64,000 bases of DNA from Merdicola sp905200315 (GTDB lineage Bacteria > Bacillota > Clostridia > TANB77 > CAG-508). Shown here in pieces: positions 51,930 to 60,495 of this stretch. The DNA is taken from contig CABPZP010000006.1 in NCBI GenBank assembly GCA_902461935.1, forward strand, positions 1 to 64,000. The letters run 5' to 3'. Under the pieces are notes generated by a model that was given only the letters and a program-made list of their open reading frames with translations, ran no database searches and was not told where the DNA came from. Both the position numbers and the translations under genes were made by a program. Each line of letters begins with the position of its first letter. Position 1 is the first letter of the stretch.

Positions 51930-53477
51930 ATGAAGAGAGTTGGATGTTTATATAGAGTTTCTACTAAAAAACAAACATATAACAATGACATACCAGTTCA
52001 GAAAGAAGCTTGTAGAAAATTTATTAAGACAAAAAATGATTGGACTCTAGAAAAAGAATATATGGAACTTGGCGTTTCAGGATATAAGGTTGAAGAAAAA
52101 GAAAGAGATGTATTACAAACAATAAAAAAAGATGTTAGTAATAACAAAATAGATATACTTCTTGTTTTTATGTTTGATAGAATAGGAAGAAGAGAAGATG
52201 AAACACCTTTTGTTGTAAAATGGTTAATTGATCAGGGAATTGAAGTATGGTCTGTAAATGAAGGACAAAGAGAAATAAAGAATAGCTATGATAGACTTAT
52301 AAATTATATTACATATTGGCAAGCACAAGGAGAAAGTGAGAAAATATCAATTAGAGCCAAAGAAGAACGAATAAGATTAACAAAATTAGGAATTTATATG
52401 GGGTATTATGCTCCATTTGGCTATAAAATGGTTGAAAGTGATTTGTATAGTAAAATTGGAAAACAAAGAAAAGTATTAGAAATTTATGAGGAAGAAGCAA
52501 AAACTATAAGACTAATTTATAATCTTATAGCAATTAATGAATATGGAACTGATAAAGTAGCAATATACTTGAATAATAAAAAAATAAAAAGAAGAAAAAA
52601 AGGAATATTATGGGATTCTAATGCTATTTTAGAAATAGTTAAGAACCCAATTTATAAAGGCTATGTATCTTTTGGAAAGAGAAACAAGATGAAAGGAAAT
52701 GATAATAGAAGACAAAAGGAAGATTGGATAATAGCTGAAAAGAGAAATGATAGTATCGTAATTATTTCAGAAGAAATATGGGAAAAAGCTAATAATTTAA
52801 TAATTAGTAGAAAAAGAAAAAGTGGAGAAAGGGTATTACGTCTATTATCTGGATATACAAGATGCGGTTATTGTGGTAATTACATTGTTCCAAAAGGAAA
52901 GACAAAATATACATATATGTTATGCAAGGGAAAACAGAAAACCGGAAAATGTGAATATAGAAAAAATTATAGAGTTGATATTTTAGAAGGAATAGTTAGC
53001 AATGAAATAAAAACATGTTTAGATACATATAAAAAAATAGATTTAAAGAATGAAGTTGAAAAAAGAATAAGAAATATAAAAGAAAGAAAAGAAAAAGTCG
53101 TATTATTAAATCAAAAAATTAGCAATTCTCAAAATAGAATAGTTGAATTGAAAAATGAAATTGTACTTGCTCTTATGGAAAATAATCAAGATAAAAAGAA
53201 AAAAATAGGTGATGAGTATAATTCAGAATTAGAAAATCTAGCACATTTAAATAAAAATTTAGAAGAACTTCAAGATGAAATTAATAAAAACAACAAAGAT
53301 ATAAATAATTTAAAACAATGCATTCCTGTATGGAGTAAAGAGTTTGAATATGCACCATTAGAAATTAAAAGACAAATTTTGGAGAAATTAATAGATAAAG
53401 TGTATTTATATAATGATAAGGTAGAAATAAGAGTTAAATATCCTATAAGTACAATATTAAAAGGAGAAAGAAATTAA
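51930..53477 (+). CDS. Large serine recombinase 1
   Basis: Large serine recombinases integrate and excise elements at att sites by double-strand breaks through a serine linkage. The 515-residue protein has the resolvase domain with catalytic Ser in CLYRVSTKKQ (about residue 11), LGVSGYK, LLVFMFDRIGRRE, a recombinase domain (APFGYKMVESD, NPIYKGYVSFGK) and the zinc ribbon SGYTRCGYCGNYIV with a later cysteine pair. A long coiled coil follows (about 370-460). AAAGGAGG precedes the ATG. The second recombinase starts 5 nt after its stop. Confidence 0.95.
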   Translation: MKRVGCLYRVSTKKQTYNNDIPVQKEACRKFIKTKNDWTLEKEYMELGVSGYKVEEKERDVLQTIKKDVSNNKIDILLVFMFDRIGRREDETPFVVKWLIDQGIEVWSVNEGQREIKNSYDRLINYITYWQAQGESEKISIRAKEERIRLTKLGIYMGYYAPFGYKMVESDLYSKIGKQRKVLEIYEEEAKTIRLIYNLIAINEYGTDKVAIYLNNKKIKRRKKGILWDSNAILEIVKNPIYKGYVSFGKRNKMKGNDNRRQKEDWIIAEKRNDSIVIISEEIWEKANNLIISRKRKSGERVLRLLSGYTRCGYCGNYIVPKGKTKYTYMLCKGKQKTGKCEYRKNYRVDILEGIVSNEIKTCLDTYKKIDLKNEVEKRIRNIKERKEKVVLLNQKISNSQNRIVELKNEIVLALMENNQDKKKKIGDEYNSELENLAHLNKNLEELQDEINKNNKDINNLKQCIPVWSKEFEYAPLEIKRQILEKLIDKVYLYNDKVEIRVKYPISTILKGERN

Positions 53478-53482
53478 ACTTT

Positions 53483-55171
53483 ATGGATATAAAAAGAGTT
53501 GGATGCTTGTATAGGGTTTCAACTTTAAAGCAAGTTGAAAAAAACGATATCCCAATGCAAAGAATAGCATGTGGCGAGTTTATAAAATCACAAAACAATT
53601 GGAAATTAACAAAAGAATATATTGAACTAGGAGTATCAGGATATAAACTTAGTGAGTCAAAAAGAGACGCTTTACAAGATATAAAGAAAGCAGTACTAAA
53701 TAAAGAAATAGATATTTTGCTTGTTTTTATGTTTGACAGAATCGGAAGGAGAGAGGAAGAAACACCATTTGTTGTAGAATGGCTAATTAATAAAGGCGTT
53801 GAAGTTTGGTCTGTAAAAGAAGGACAAAGAAAAATCGAAAATAGAGCTGATAAGCTGATTAATTATCTTACTTATTGGCAAGCAGGAGGAGAAAGTGAAA
53901 AAACTTCAATAAGGGTTAAAGAAGCACAGACTCAAATGGCTGAAAATGGAATATTAACATATGGAGGAAAAAGAAATGCTCCATATGGATATGAATTTAT
54001 AAAAAGTGGAACATATACTAAAAAGGGAGTTGAACGCCAAAAACTTATAATAAAAAAAGATGAAGCAGAACTTATAAAAGATATTTTTGAAATGTATGTA
54101 AAAAAAGGATTTGGAATTGGAAGAATAGCAAAAGAATTAAATGATAGAAAGAAAAAACCAAGAAGATCTATGTTATGGGCGACATCAACTGTTGGGGCAA
54201 TTTTAGGAAATCCTATATACATGGGATTACCAGCATACAAAAAGAAAACTACTACAAATGCAACAGGTTCAAAAAAACAACCTTTTGAAAATTGGATTTT
54301 ACCTAAAAAGAAGGTTGAAAGCTTAGCGATTATAGATGAAGAGATGTGGTATGAAGCAAAGAAAATTAGAGAAGATAGGGCTAAAAATCTTGAATTTGCA
54401 AAGCCTAGACAAACAAAATCACCATTGCTACTTTCAGGAATAGTAAAATGTGGAGAATGTGGTTATACATTTACAACATCTGAATCCAAAAAGAAAAAGC
54501 CTGATGGAGGAATATGGGAATATTATTATTATAAATGTAGTAGTACAATAAATACAAACACTTGCTGTTTGGAGAAAAAAAGCATTAAAAAGGAAGTTTT
54601 GGAAGAAATAGTATTAAAATGTGTATATAATTTTCTAGATAGTTTAGAACAAGTTGACTTATCTGAAGCAATAAAACAAGGAGTTTTAAATAATTGTGAT
54701 AATGACGAGAAAGAATTGAAAAAATGTGAAATACAAATTAATGAAATTGATTCCAACATTAAAGTTTTAAAAGATGAGGTTATAAAAACTTTAACTGGTG
54801 AAAGTAATTTTACGGCAGAATTATTAAATGAATTAATATCAGAAAAAGAAAAACAGAAAATTGAAATAATTGAAACTAAGAATTGTATTGAAAATAAAAT
54901 AAGACAAAAGAAAGTCGAAGATAATGAATTATTACAAATTAAGGAAAGAATACCAATTTGGAAGGAAGAATTTGAAAATGCTGATATAGTAATAAAGAAA
55001 ATGTTGTTATCAGAAATTATTAAAGAAATAAGAATATATAATGATAGATATGAAATTGATTTTAGAGTACAATTAAATAAATATTTAAAAGTCATTTCAG
55101 AAATTGATAATGTCAAGGTGAAAAGTATTGAAAGTAAATTGCTTGAAGATACAGCCAAAATCAAAAGATAA
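53483..55171 (+). CDS. Large serine recombinase 2
   Basis: This 562-residue paralogue of the preceding protein has catalytic Ser in CLYRVSTLKQ, LGVSGYKLSESKRDAL, FMFDRIGRREEETPFVVEWL, NAPYGYEFIKSG, NPIYMGLPAYKK, zinc ribbon VKCGECGYTFTTS and a coiled coil before the C terminus. Spacing of 5 nt and a weak RBS indicate coupled translation with recombinase 1. The gene ends about 40 nt before the right junction. Tandem pairs may act together, as CcrA/CcrB do, or one may be dedicated to excision. This is not decidable from sequence. Confidence 0.95.
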   Translation: MDIKRVGCLYRVSTLKQVEKNDIPMQRIACGEFIKSQNNWKLTKEYIELGVSGYKLSESKRDALQDIKKAVLNKEIDILLVFMFDRIGRREEETPFVVEWLINKGVEVWSVKEGQRKIENRADKLINYLTYWQAGGESEKTSIRVKEAQTQMAENGILTYGGKRNAPYGYEFIKSGTYTKKGVERQKLIIKKDEAELIKDIFEMYVKKGFGIGRIAKELNDRKKKPRRSMLWATSTVGAILGNPIYMGLPAYKKKTTTNATGSKKQPFENWILPKKKVESLAIIDEEMWYEAKKIREDRAKNLEFAKPRQTKSPLLLSGIVKCGECGYTFTTSESKKKKPDGGIWEYYYYKCSSTINTNTCCLEKKSIKKEVLEEIVLKCVYNFLDSLEQVDLSEAIKQGVLNNCDNDEKELKKCEIQINEIDSNIKVLKDEVIKTLTGESNFTAELLNELISEKEKQKIEIIETKNCIENKIRQKKVEDNELLQIKERIPIWKEEFENADIVIKKMLLSEIIKEIRIYNDRYEIDFRVQLNKYLKVISEIDNVKVKSIESKLLEDTAKIKR

Positions 55172-55189
55172 TATTATGAAAGTGGCTAT

Positions 55190-55378
55190 TCAAAAACATA
55201 TTTCAAAAAGTTTGAAAACTGAACAAACTGGTGTAAAATCGCCTGGATGTGAAAATAAAACGAGCCATTTTCCCTTATAATCATTCAAACAAATTTTACC
55301 AAAAGAGGTATCGGCTTCAAAATCAGGAGCAACCATACCGATTTTTACATTACCATTCATCATAATTTCGTAATCCAT
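55190..55378 (-). pseudogene. Peroxiredoxin, 5' part (severed by the island)
   Basis: The minus-strand frame reads VKIGMVAPDFEADTSFGK, LNDYKGKWLVLFSHPGDF then TPVC, the N-terminal half of a Prx6-type peroxiredoxin, with RBS GGAGG 6 nt before ATG 55378. At the peroxidatic Cys codon it enters island DNA (SVFKLFEICF) and stops. The rest of the protein is at 36373-36948. The truncated product lacks most of the thioredoxin fold. Confidence 0.92.
55214..55245. other. Right attachment junction (attR)
   Basis: Island arm GAAAACTGAACAAACTGG (55214-55231), then T and GT (55233-55234), then chromosomal AAAATCGCCTGG. It shares ACTGG-N-GT with attL. The crossover is most simply placed at the GT that lies at the symmetry centre of the reconstructed attP. 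Confidence 0.8.
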
Positions 55379-55473
55379 AAATAACCTCCGATATAATTTT
55401 TGTATATAATATTAAAAAAATAAAAAAATGTTACAAGAAAGATAGAAAAGAATTAAAGAGAAACAAAAAAAAC

Positions 55474-55502
55474 TTGAAGTTCACATAAAAAAGTGATAAA
55501 AT
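55474..55502 (+). promoter_or_regulatory. Predicted sigma-A promoter
   Basis: TTGAAG (55474-55479), 17-nt spacer TTCACATAAAAAAGTGA, TAAAAT (55497-55502), 48 nt before the gene at 55550. The spacer holds the dyad TCAC...GTGA. Confidence 0.6.
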
Positions 55503-55549
55503 ATATGAGTAACCAAGTGTTTTTTTGAATAAAAAAGGAGGAAAAAGAT

Positions 55550-55930
55550 ATGGTATCAAAATATTATAACGTAAATTTACGGATGCCAAATTACTTTGCA
55601 ACTGGAGTACTAAGAAAAACAGGTAACAAAATTGCTATATTCTTGGCTCCAGATTATATATTAGGAGAATACAAAGACAGTAAATTTTTTCTTAGTCTAT
55701 ATAACACTCAATTCTTAATTACAGATGACAATCCTGAGTATGAAATTATGGATGTTGTTGTAGACTTTGAAATGGAAGAATTGGCATCTGGAGGAAATAT
55801 AGTTGAATTTCAATTTTATGAGTTTTTAATTGGACAATATAGATGTTCGTTAGAAATAAAATTTGAAATAACAGACTTTTATGAAATCATTGAATTGGAA
55901 GAAAACTATTTAAAAAACATCCCTGAATAA
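55550..55930 (+). CDS. Small soluble protein of unknown function
   Basis: This 126-residue acidic protein is predicted to be rich in beta strands (YYNVNLRMPNYFATGVLRKT, IAIFLAPDYILGEYKDSKFF). It has a good promoter, AAAGGAGG RBS and terminator, so it is an intact single-gene unit. No family is recognised. Confidence 0.65.
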   Translation: MVSKYYNVNLRMPNYFATGVLRKTGNKIAIFLAPDYILGEYKDSKFFLSLYNTQFLITDDNPEYEIMDVVVDFEMEELASGGNIVEFQFYEFLIGQYRCSLEIKFEITDFYEIIELEENYLKNIPE

Positions 55931-55943
55931 GGGATGTTTTTTA
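55913..55943 (+). terminator. Bidirectional intrinsic terminator
   Basis: AAAAACATCCCT and AGGGATGTTTTT form a 12-bp stem with loop GAATA. It lies at the ends of two convergent genes. Confidence 0.9.
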
Positions 55944-56372
55944 TTGATTTCTATCAAATGTATCGAAAACCATTGGTGTAGAAATTTTCTTTATAGATGC
56001 TGGTGATACATCTTTGTTATCATATTTGGCAACATTAGTTATTTTCAAATTATTATCAATAGTAAATTCATATTCATTTTTATAAATTATTTTGCTATTT
56101 GTATCTATTGTTATATCGGAATCTGTTTTAGCATATTCTTTTAAGCTTGCTATTGTTGCTTTGCCTTCTGTTTCTGTTTGTAAGCTAGCTATTTTTAATT
56201 CAACATTTTCTTTTGCTTGTGCCATATTTGTTTGTTCTTTTGCAGTTTGAGCTTTTGTAAATATTCCATTGCTTCCAACTGTTAAATTAATAGTTATTCC
56301 TGCTAAAATAAGTAGTACAATTATTGCTATTACAAGTGCCATAAGAGATATACCTTTATAATTATTTATCAT
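55941..56372 (-). CDS. Pilin-like protein with prepilin-type signal
   Basis: This 143-residue protein begins NNYKGISLMALVIAIIVLLI, a class III (type IV prepilin-like) signal with probable cleavage after G7, followed by the long hydrophobic helix. TVGSNGIFTKAQTAKEQTNM continues the helix, as is usual in clostridial pseudopilin-like proteins, then a small polar C-terminal domain. No pilus assembly genes are in the window. Secretion through a type IV pilus-like system is inferred. Confidence 0.78.
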   Translation of the reverse strand: MINNYKGISLMALVIAIIVLLILAGITINLTVGSNGIFTKAQTAKEQTNMAQAKENVELKIASLQTETEGKATIASLKEYAKTDSDITIDTNSKIIYKNEYEFTIDNNLKITNVAKYDNKDVSPASIKKISTPMVFDTFDRNQ

Positions 56373-56515
56373 ATTTTATTACTTCCTTCTTTTTTTTTGA
56401 TTATATACAAAGTTAAAAATTTTTTCAATATTTTTTAAGAAATTCTTTTTAATTCAGACACTTATTTACATAATTTCATATTATATATAAACATACTAAA
56501 AAGGGGGGAGTAAAC

Positions 56516-57095
56516 TTGGAAATAAATAATTGTAAAATTGGATTTGTACTTACTGGCTCTTTTTGCACTTTTAGTAAAGTAATTCCTAAAATAAAGGAAT
56601 TAGTTGAAAAAGGCGCAAGTGTTATTCCAATTATGTCTTACAATGCTTATGAATTAGATACTAAATTTGGAAAAGCACAAGATTTTATAGATGAAATTGA
56701 AAAAATCACAGGAAATAAAATAATTCATACAATTCAAGGTGCAGAGCCTATTGGACCTAAGAAATTAACAGATATTATGATTGTTGCACCAGCAAGCCGG
56801 AAATACTATGGCAAAGCTTGCAAATGACATAATAGATACACCTGCTTTGATGGCAATAAAATCCCATTTAAGAAATAATAATCCTGTGGTAATTGCTGTT
56901 TCTACTAATAATGCATTAAGTGGAAATGCTGAAAATATTGGAAAATTATTAAATAGAAATAATTATTATTTTGTTCCATTCAAACAAGATAATCCAATTA
57001 CTAAGCCACGTTCAGCTGTTTTTGATCCTGAATATATAATAAAAACTGCTGAATATGCTTTAAATAGGGAACAAATTCAGCCAATTTTGTTGTGA
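56516..57095 (+). pseudogene. spoVFB: Dipicolinate synthase subunit B with a +1 frameshift
   Basis: SpoVFB (DpaB) is the flavin-binding subunit that makes dipicolinate, the spore-core chelator. Frame one (TTG 56516 after GGGGGGAG) gives KIGFVLTGSFCTFSKVIPKI and IMIVAPAS; frame two gives GNTMAKLANDIIDTPALMAI, NNPVVIAVSTNNALSG and YYFVPFKQDNPI. Removing one C from AGCCGGA at 56795-56801 joins them into a normal flavoprotein of about 192 residues. The same heptamer breaks the gene at 4163. The partner spoVFA is not adjacent. Sequence error, real mutation or recoding at the rare CGG codon are all possible. Confidence 0.8.
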
Positions 57096-57100
57096 ATGTA

Positions 57101-57130
57101 AAAAAAGATGGGAGATAAACCCATCTTTAA
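57101..57130 (+). terminator. Bidirectional intrinsic terminator
   Basis: AAAGATGGG (57104-57112) and CCCATCTTT (57120-57128), loop AGATAAA; A- and T-tracts on the outside. It serves spoVFB and the convergent HdeD-like gene. Confidence 0.85.
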
Positions 57131-57133
57131 ATT

Positions 57134-57673
57134 TTATTTTAATTTCATCATTATATACACACATTCAATAGCATTTAAAGATTCAGAAATTAATAAACCA
57201 ACTCCACATAAAGAAACTGCAACTGCAGCTGTTTGTGTAGGATTAGCAATAATTAATGCTCCAAGTGCTATTGTTATAATAGATAGTATTAACATTATAA
57301 CCCAGTTGCTTTCTGGCATATCTTTCATATTTATTGAAAGTTGGAATTTTATAATACTTTCTAATATTATCCATATACCAATTATAAATGGTAGTATGGC
57401 AATTAACCAACCTGGATGTGTTATAAATACAAAACCTGCAATAATTTCTAATATACCTTGTGCTAGTTCAAAGCTAAAAGGTCTTAATTCTTTTGGACTT
57501 GCAAAGTATGAAATAAAGTGTATTAGTCCATCAATAGCAACTATAACACCAAATATAATCATTAGTACATTTATTGAGTCTACTGGTCTGAATATTAAAA
57601 ATACTGATAAAACAATTAATGCTAGTGATATTACAAGTGAATGCGTACCATATTTTTTTAGATATGTTTCCAT
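57134..57673 (-). CDS. HdeD/DUF308-family membrane protein
   Basis: This 179-residue protein has six membrane helices in three helical hairpins, the layout of HdeD-like acid-resistance proteins: SLVISLALIVLSVFLIFRP, NVLMIIFGVIVAIDGLIHFI, ELAQGILEIIAGFVFITHPG and IGIWIILESIIKFQ. The minus-strand ATG at 57673 is chosen for GGAGGTG 5 nt upstream. A plus-strand open frame over the same bases is its shadow. Confidence 0.85.
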   Translation of the reverse strand: METYLKKYGTHSLVISLALIVLSVFLIFRPVDSINVLMIIFGVIVAIDGLIHFISYFASPKELRPFSFELAQGILEIIAGFVFITHPGWLIAILPFIIGIWIILESIIKFQLSINMKDMPESNWVIMLILSIITIALGALIIANPTQTAAVAVSLCGVGLLISESLNAIECVYIMMKLK

Positions 57674-57762
57674 GTAAACACCTCCTTTTTCTTTTGTGAT
57701 TTTATACATTTTATTTATAACATATAATTTTAATTTTGTTAATCCTTTTTTAAAATTATATC

Positions 57763-57943
57763 ATAATCTGAAAATAGATTAAAAATAAATATTTCTCGGC
57801 TTAATACGTTCGTTATAGCTTCTAATAGAAATTCAAACGAGCCTCTCGCAAAACGCGCCCTCATTTAAATTTAATAAGAAGCTATACACTCACTCCAATC
57901 ACATTCGAAATATTGATTTTTAATTATGTTTCAGATTTTATAA
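57763..57943. repeat. Large nested inverted repeat (MITE-like or cruciform)
   Basis: Left arm 57765-57797 (ATCTGAAAATAG then ATTAAAAATAAATATTTC) matches the complement of right arm 57908-57942 with few changes. An inner perfect pair ATAGCTTCT (57815) / AGAAGCTAT (57877) is nested inside. There is no ORF. The 57674-58007 gap otherwise contains only the GTAGGGG repeat at 57966. Confidence 0.65.
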
Positions 57944-57965
57944 ATAAAAAATTAATGTCAAACGT

Positions 57966-57993
57966 TGTAGGGGCCGACGTCCCCGGCGACCCG
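57966..57993 (+). repeat. GTAGGGG-type stem-loop repeat, copy 8
   Basis: TGTAGGGGCCGACGTCCCCG then GCGACCCG; flank ATTAATGTCAAACGT as in copies 2 and 6. It lies just beyond the recombinase stop codon. Confidence 0.75.
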
Positions 57994-58007
57994 AAAAACA
58001 GAGCTGT

Positions 58008-58991
58008 TTACAAATTAGACAATGGATTTGCTTCAACAGCATTTCTTACTTGCTCATTGGCAACATGAGTATATATTTCTGTTGTTGATATACTTTCGTG
58101 TCCTAATAGTTCTTGCAAAGCACGTATATCAACTTGTCCGTATTGATACATTAATGTTGCAGCCGTGTGTCTTAGTTTATGTACTGAATATTTTTTTGTA
58201 TCTAGTCCGGCTTTTCTTAGTTCATTTGTTATTATTTGTTGTACTGTTCTATTACTTATTCGTTCGCGCCTTTCACTTAAAAATAGAGCTTTTTTTGAGT
58301 TCTTACTATCTAATCGTATTCCATCTTTTGGCCTTACATTTAAATATTCTTTTATAGCTTTTATACATGCTTTATTTAAATAAATAGTTCTTTCTTTATT
58401 TCCTTTACCTATAACAGTCATTTTTTCTTCTGAAAAGTCTATATCATCTATGTTTATTCCAACAAGTTCAGATAAACGCATACCACAATTTAAAAATAGG
58501 GTAGTAATTGCATAATCTCTTTTTGAATTTCTATTAGAATCATCTGCAGCAACATTTAATAATTTTTTACTATCCTCTAATGATAAATATTTTGGCATTC
58601 TTTTTTCATGTTTTGGAGTTTCTAAATTTTGAGCTGGATTTGTTTCAATTAGGTTAGCTTTGCAAGCTAAATAATTAAAAAATATTCTAATGGTACTTAT
58701 TTTTCTTGCTCTTGTTGCAGATTTACTTTTGTTATATACTGCTAAATAAGATATAAAGGCGTGTATATCTTCTAGCTTAATTCTTTTAACATCTTCAATA
58801 CTAAAGTTTTTAATGTCTATTTCATTAAATTCTTTTTCATCTGTTAAATTAAAATGTATCATCATATATCTAAAAAACATTGTTAAATCGTAATTGTATT
58901 CTTTAATAGAATTTGTTGATTTATTTAAAATTGTTATTGAATAATCTAAAAATGAATTAACAAATTCTGGATTTTTTTCTCTATCTATCAT
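58008..58991 (-). CDS. Tyrosine recombinase of the Xer type
   Basis: This 327-residue recombinase has an N-terminal SAM-like core-binding domain (about 8-125) and a catalytic domain with NCGMRLSELVGI (Arg I), VIGKGNKERTIYL (Lys), VHKLRHTAATLMYQ (HxxR), LLGHESISTTEIYTHV (His and Tyr nucleophile). It resembles XerC/XerD chromosome-dimer recombinases. No att repeats or cargo surround it, so a housekeeping role is favoured over an element integrase. RBS AAAGGAG. Confidence 0.88.
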   Translation of the reverse strand: MIDREKNPEFVNSFLDYSITILNKSTNSIKEYNYDLTMFFRYMMIHFNLTDEKEFNEIDIKNFSIEDVKRIKLEDIHAFISYLAVYNKSKSATRARKISTIRIFFNYLACKANLIETNPAQNLETPKHEKRMPKYLSLEDSKKLLNVAADDSNRNSKRDYAITTLFLNCGMRLSELVGINIDDIDFSEEKMTVIGKGNKERTIYLNKACIKAIKEYLNVRPKDGIRLDSKNSKKALFLSERRERISNRTVQQIITNELRKAGLDTKKYSVHKLRHTAATLMYQYGQVDIRALQELLGHESISTTEIYTHVANEQVRNAVEANPLSNL

Positions 58992-59111
58992 ATGTGATTT
59001 CTCCTTTAAAACTCTAGAAATATTCTATACATTTAACTTGGAAATGTCAATAAAATTTAAGCCGTAACAATGGAGTTTTTGTTTGAATATTATAATGTAG
59101 AGGTGTTTTTT

Positions 59112-60458
59112 ATGCGAAAATTAAAATTAATTATATTTATAGCAATTATATTATCGGTAATTACAGGAGTTATTACAGTGAATAACAAAAAAGATAACAA
59201 AACTGTAGAAAATACCATTACAAATGCCTGCAAAAAAGAAATATACAAATATGAATTATCTGATGAAAATATAAAAGTTTTGCCTTCAAAAAATATAGAA
59301 AATGGTATTGATGAACAAAGTTTAGAGGTTGAAAGTTTTGAAGAACAAGGACCAATAGCTTATAAGGGTGATGAAAAACATCAAAATATTAATTTAGGAA
59401 ATTATATAGGATTAACTTATTATTCTCAAATAGATTCAAGATGGGCTTCTCATCCATATACATCAATTAATAAATCTTCACAAACGATTGGAACAAGTGG
59501 ATGTGGACCTACATGTGCTAGTATGGTTGTTACCGCAACGAGAGGAACAATAACTCCACCTGAAATGGGAAATTTGTTTGTTGAACATGGATATAGAAGT
59601 GCAAATAATGGAACGTATTTAAGTGCTTTTAGATTTGTTGCAGATACATTTAATATAGAATACAACGAAACGTATAAATTAGACAATGCAATAAATTTGC
59701 TAAACAATAATTACTATGTTGTTGCAAGCTGTGGAAATGGTTTATTCACAACAGGGGGACATTTAATTTTAATAGTTGGTGTTGAAAATGATACTTTAAA
59801 AATATATGATCCGTTTTTGTATAATGGAAAATTTGAAACATCAACCAGAAGAGGAAAAGTAACAGTTTCAGGAAATACTGTATATTGCTCTATATCAAAT
59901 TTTAGAAAATATGCAAATTACACTAGATTTTTTGCATATAAACATGATTCAAATGTACCAACAAACAATTATGTTCCAAGTACAAATACCAATACAATAA
60001 TGTATGTTAAAGCAAATGGTGGATTGAATGTAAGAAGCTCTCCTAATGGAAAAAAGGTAGGAGCTTTGAGTAATGGAAGCCAAGTTATAGTTTATGAAAC
60101 ACAAGGAAATTGGAGTAGAATAGGAACAAATAGATGGGTGTGCTCAGACTATCTTACAAATTCAAAATCAACAGTATCATCAAATAGCAACACAAAAGTA
60201 AATACTAAAAAATATTCTAATGGAAGTTATAAGGTAAATGCAAGTCTTTTAAATGTAAGAACAGGACCAGGAACAAATTATAAGGCTAAAAAATACAACC
60301 AGTTATCGCAAAATGCCAGAAAGCAAAATAAAGCACTAGGAAATGCAAAAGCAAATGGCTATAAAAAAGGTGTAATATGCACAGTTACAAAAGTAAATAA
60401 TAATTGGGGATTAACTAAAAGTGGATGGATATGTTTGGATTATTGCAGAAAACAATAA
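59112..60458 (+). CDS. Secreted C39-like cysteine peptidase with two SH3 domains
   Basis: This 448-residue protein has a signal/anchor segment (about residues 3-22) and a C39-like papain-fold domain with IGTSGCGPTCASMVVTA (catalytic Cys), TGGHLILIVGV (His) and LKIYDPF (Asp). Two bacterial SH3 domains follow (GGLNVRSSPNGKKVGALSNG and NASLLNVRTGPGTNYKA). This build is typical of cell-wall hydrolases or processing peptidases outside the cell. The ATG at 59112 is chosen for AGAGGTG; the earlier ATG at 59070 lacks an RBS. Confidence 0.88.
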   Translation: MRKLKLIIFIAIILSVITGVITVNNKKDNKTVENTITNACKKEIYKYELSDENIKVLPSKNIENGIDEQSLEVESFEEQGPIAYKGDEKHQNINLGNYIGLTYYSQIDSRWASHPYTSINKSSQTIGTSGCGPTCASMVVTATRGTITPPEMGNLFVEHGYRSANNGTYLSAFRFVADTFNIEYNETYKLDNAINLLNNNYYVVASCGNGLFTTGGHLILIVGVENDTLKIYDPFLYNGKFETSTRRGKVTVSGNTVYCSISNFRKYANYTRFFAYKHDSNVPTNNYVPSTNTNTIMYVKANGGLNVRSSPNGKKVGALSNGSQVIVYETQGNWSRIGTNRWVCSDYLTNSKSTVSSNSNTKVNTKKYSNGSYKVNASLLNVRTGPGTNYKAKKYNQLSQNARKQNKALGNAKANGYKKGVICTVTKVNNNWGLTKSGWICLDYCRKQ

Positions 60459-60495
60459 AATTATATTTGATTTTATTGCAACTAATATTATATGC

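Larger units (their letters stand above)
36947..55234 (+). mobile_element. 18.3-kb integrative island in a peroxiredoxin gene, with two serine recombinases
   Basis: Both ends lie inside one peroxiredoxin reading frame whose halves are at 36373-36948 and 55233-55378. Joining them restores HPGDFTPVCTTEM. The right end carries two adjacent large serine recombinases; the cargo is almost wholly on the plus strand. The reconstructed island site (end to end) is GAAAACTGAACAAACTGG, a 4-nt centre, CCAGTATGTTCAATTTTC, whose arms are near-perfect inverted repeats. No relaxase, type IV secretion, replication or phage structural gene is visible. It is therefore a non-conjugative cargo island, or one mobilised by other elements. 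Confidence 0.9.

Noticed and set aside
36947..55234. Prophage or conjugative element
   Set aside because: No structural, lysis, replication, relaxase or secretion genes were recognised between the att sites, so only a cargo island is claimed.
57108..57677. Long plus-strand open frame of 189 codons
   Set aside because: It is antisense to the HdeD-like gene, whose frame has membrane hairpins, a family match and GGAGGTG before its start. The plus frame has no RBS and no family features.
58008..58991. Tyrosine recombinase as the integrase of a second element
   Set aside because: No repeated att sequence, disrupted gene or cargo is visible around it; the protein resembles housekeeping XerC/XerD.
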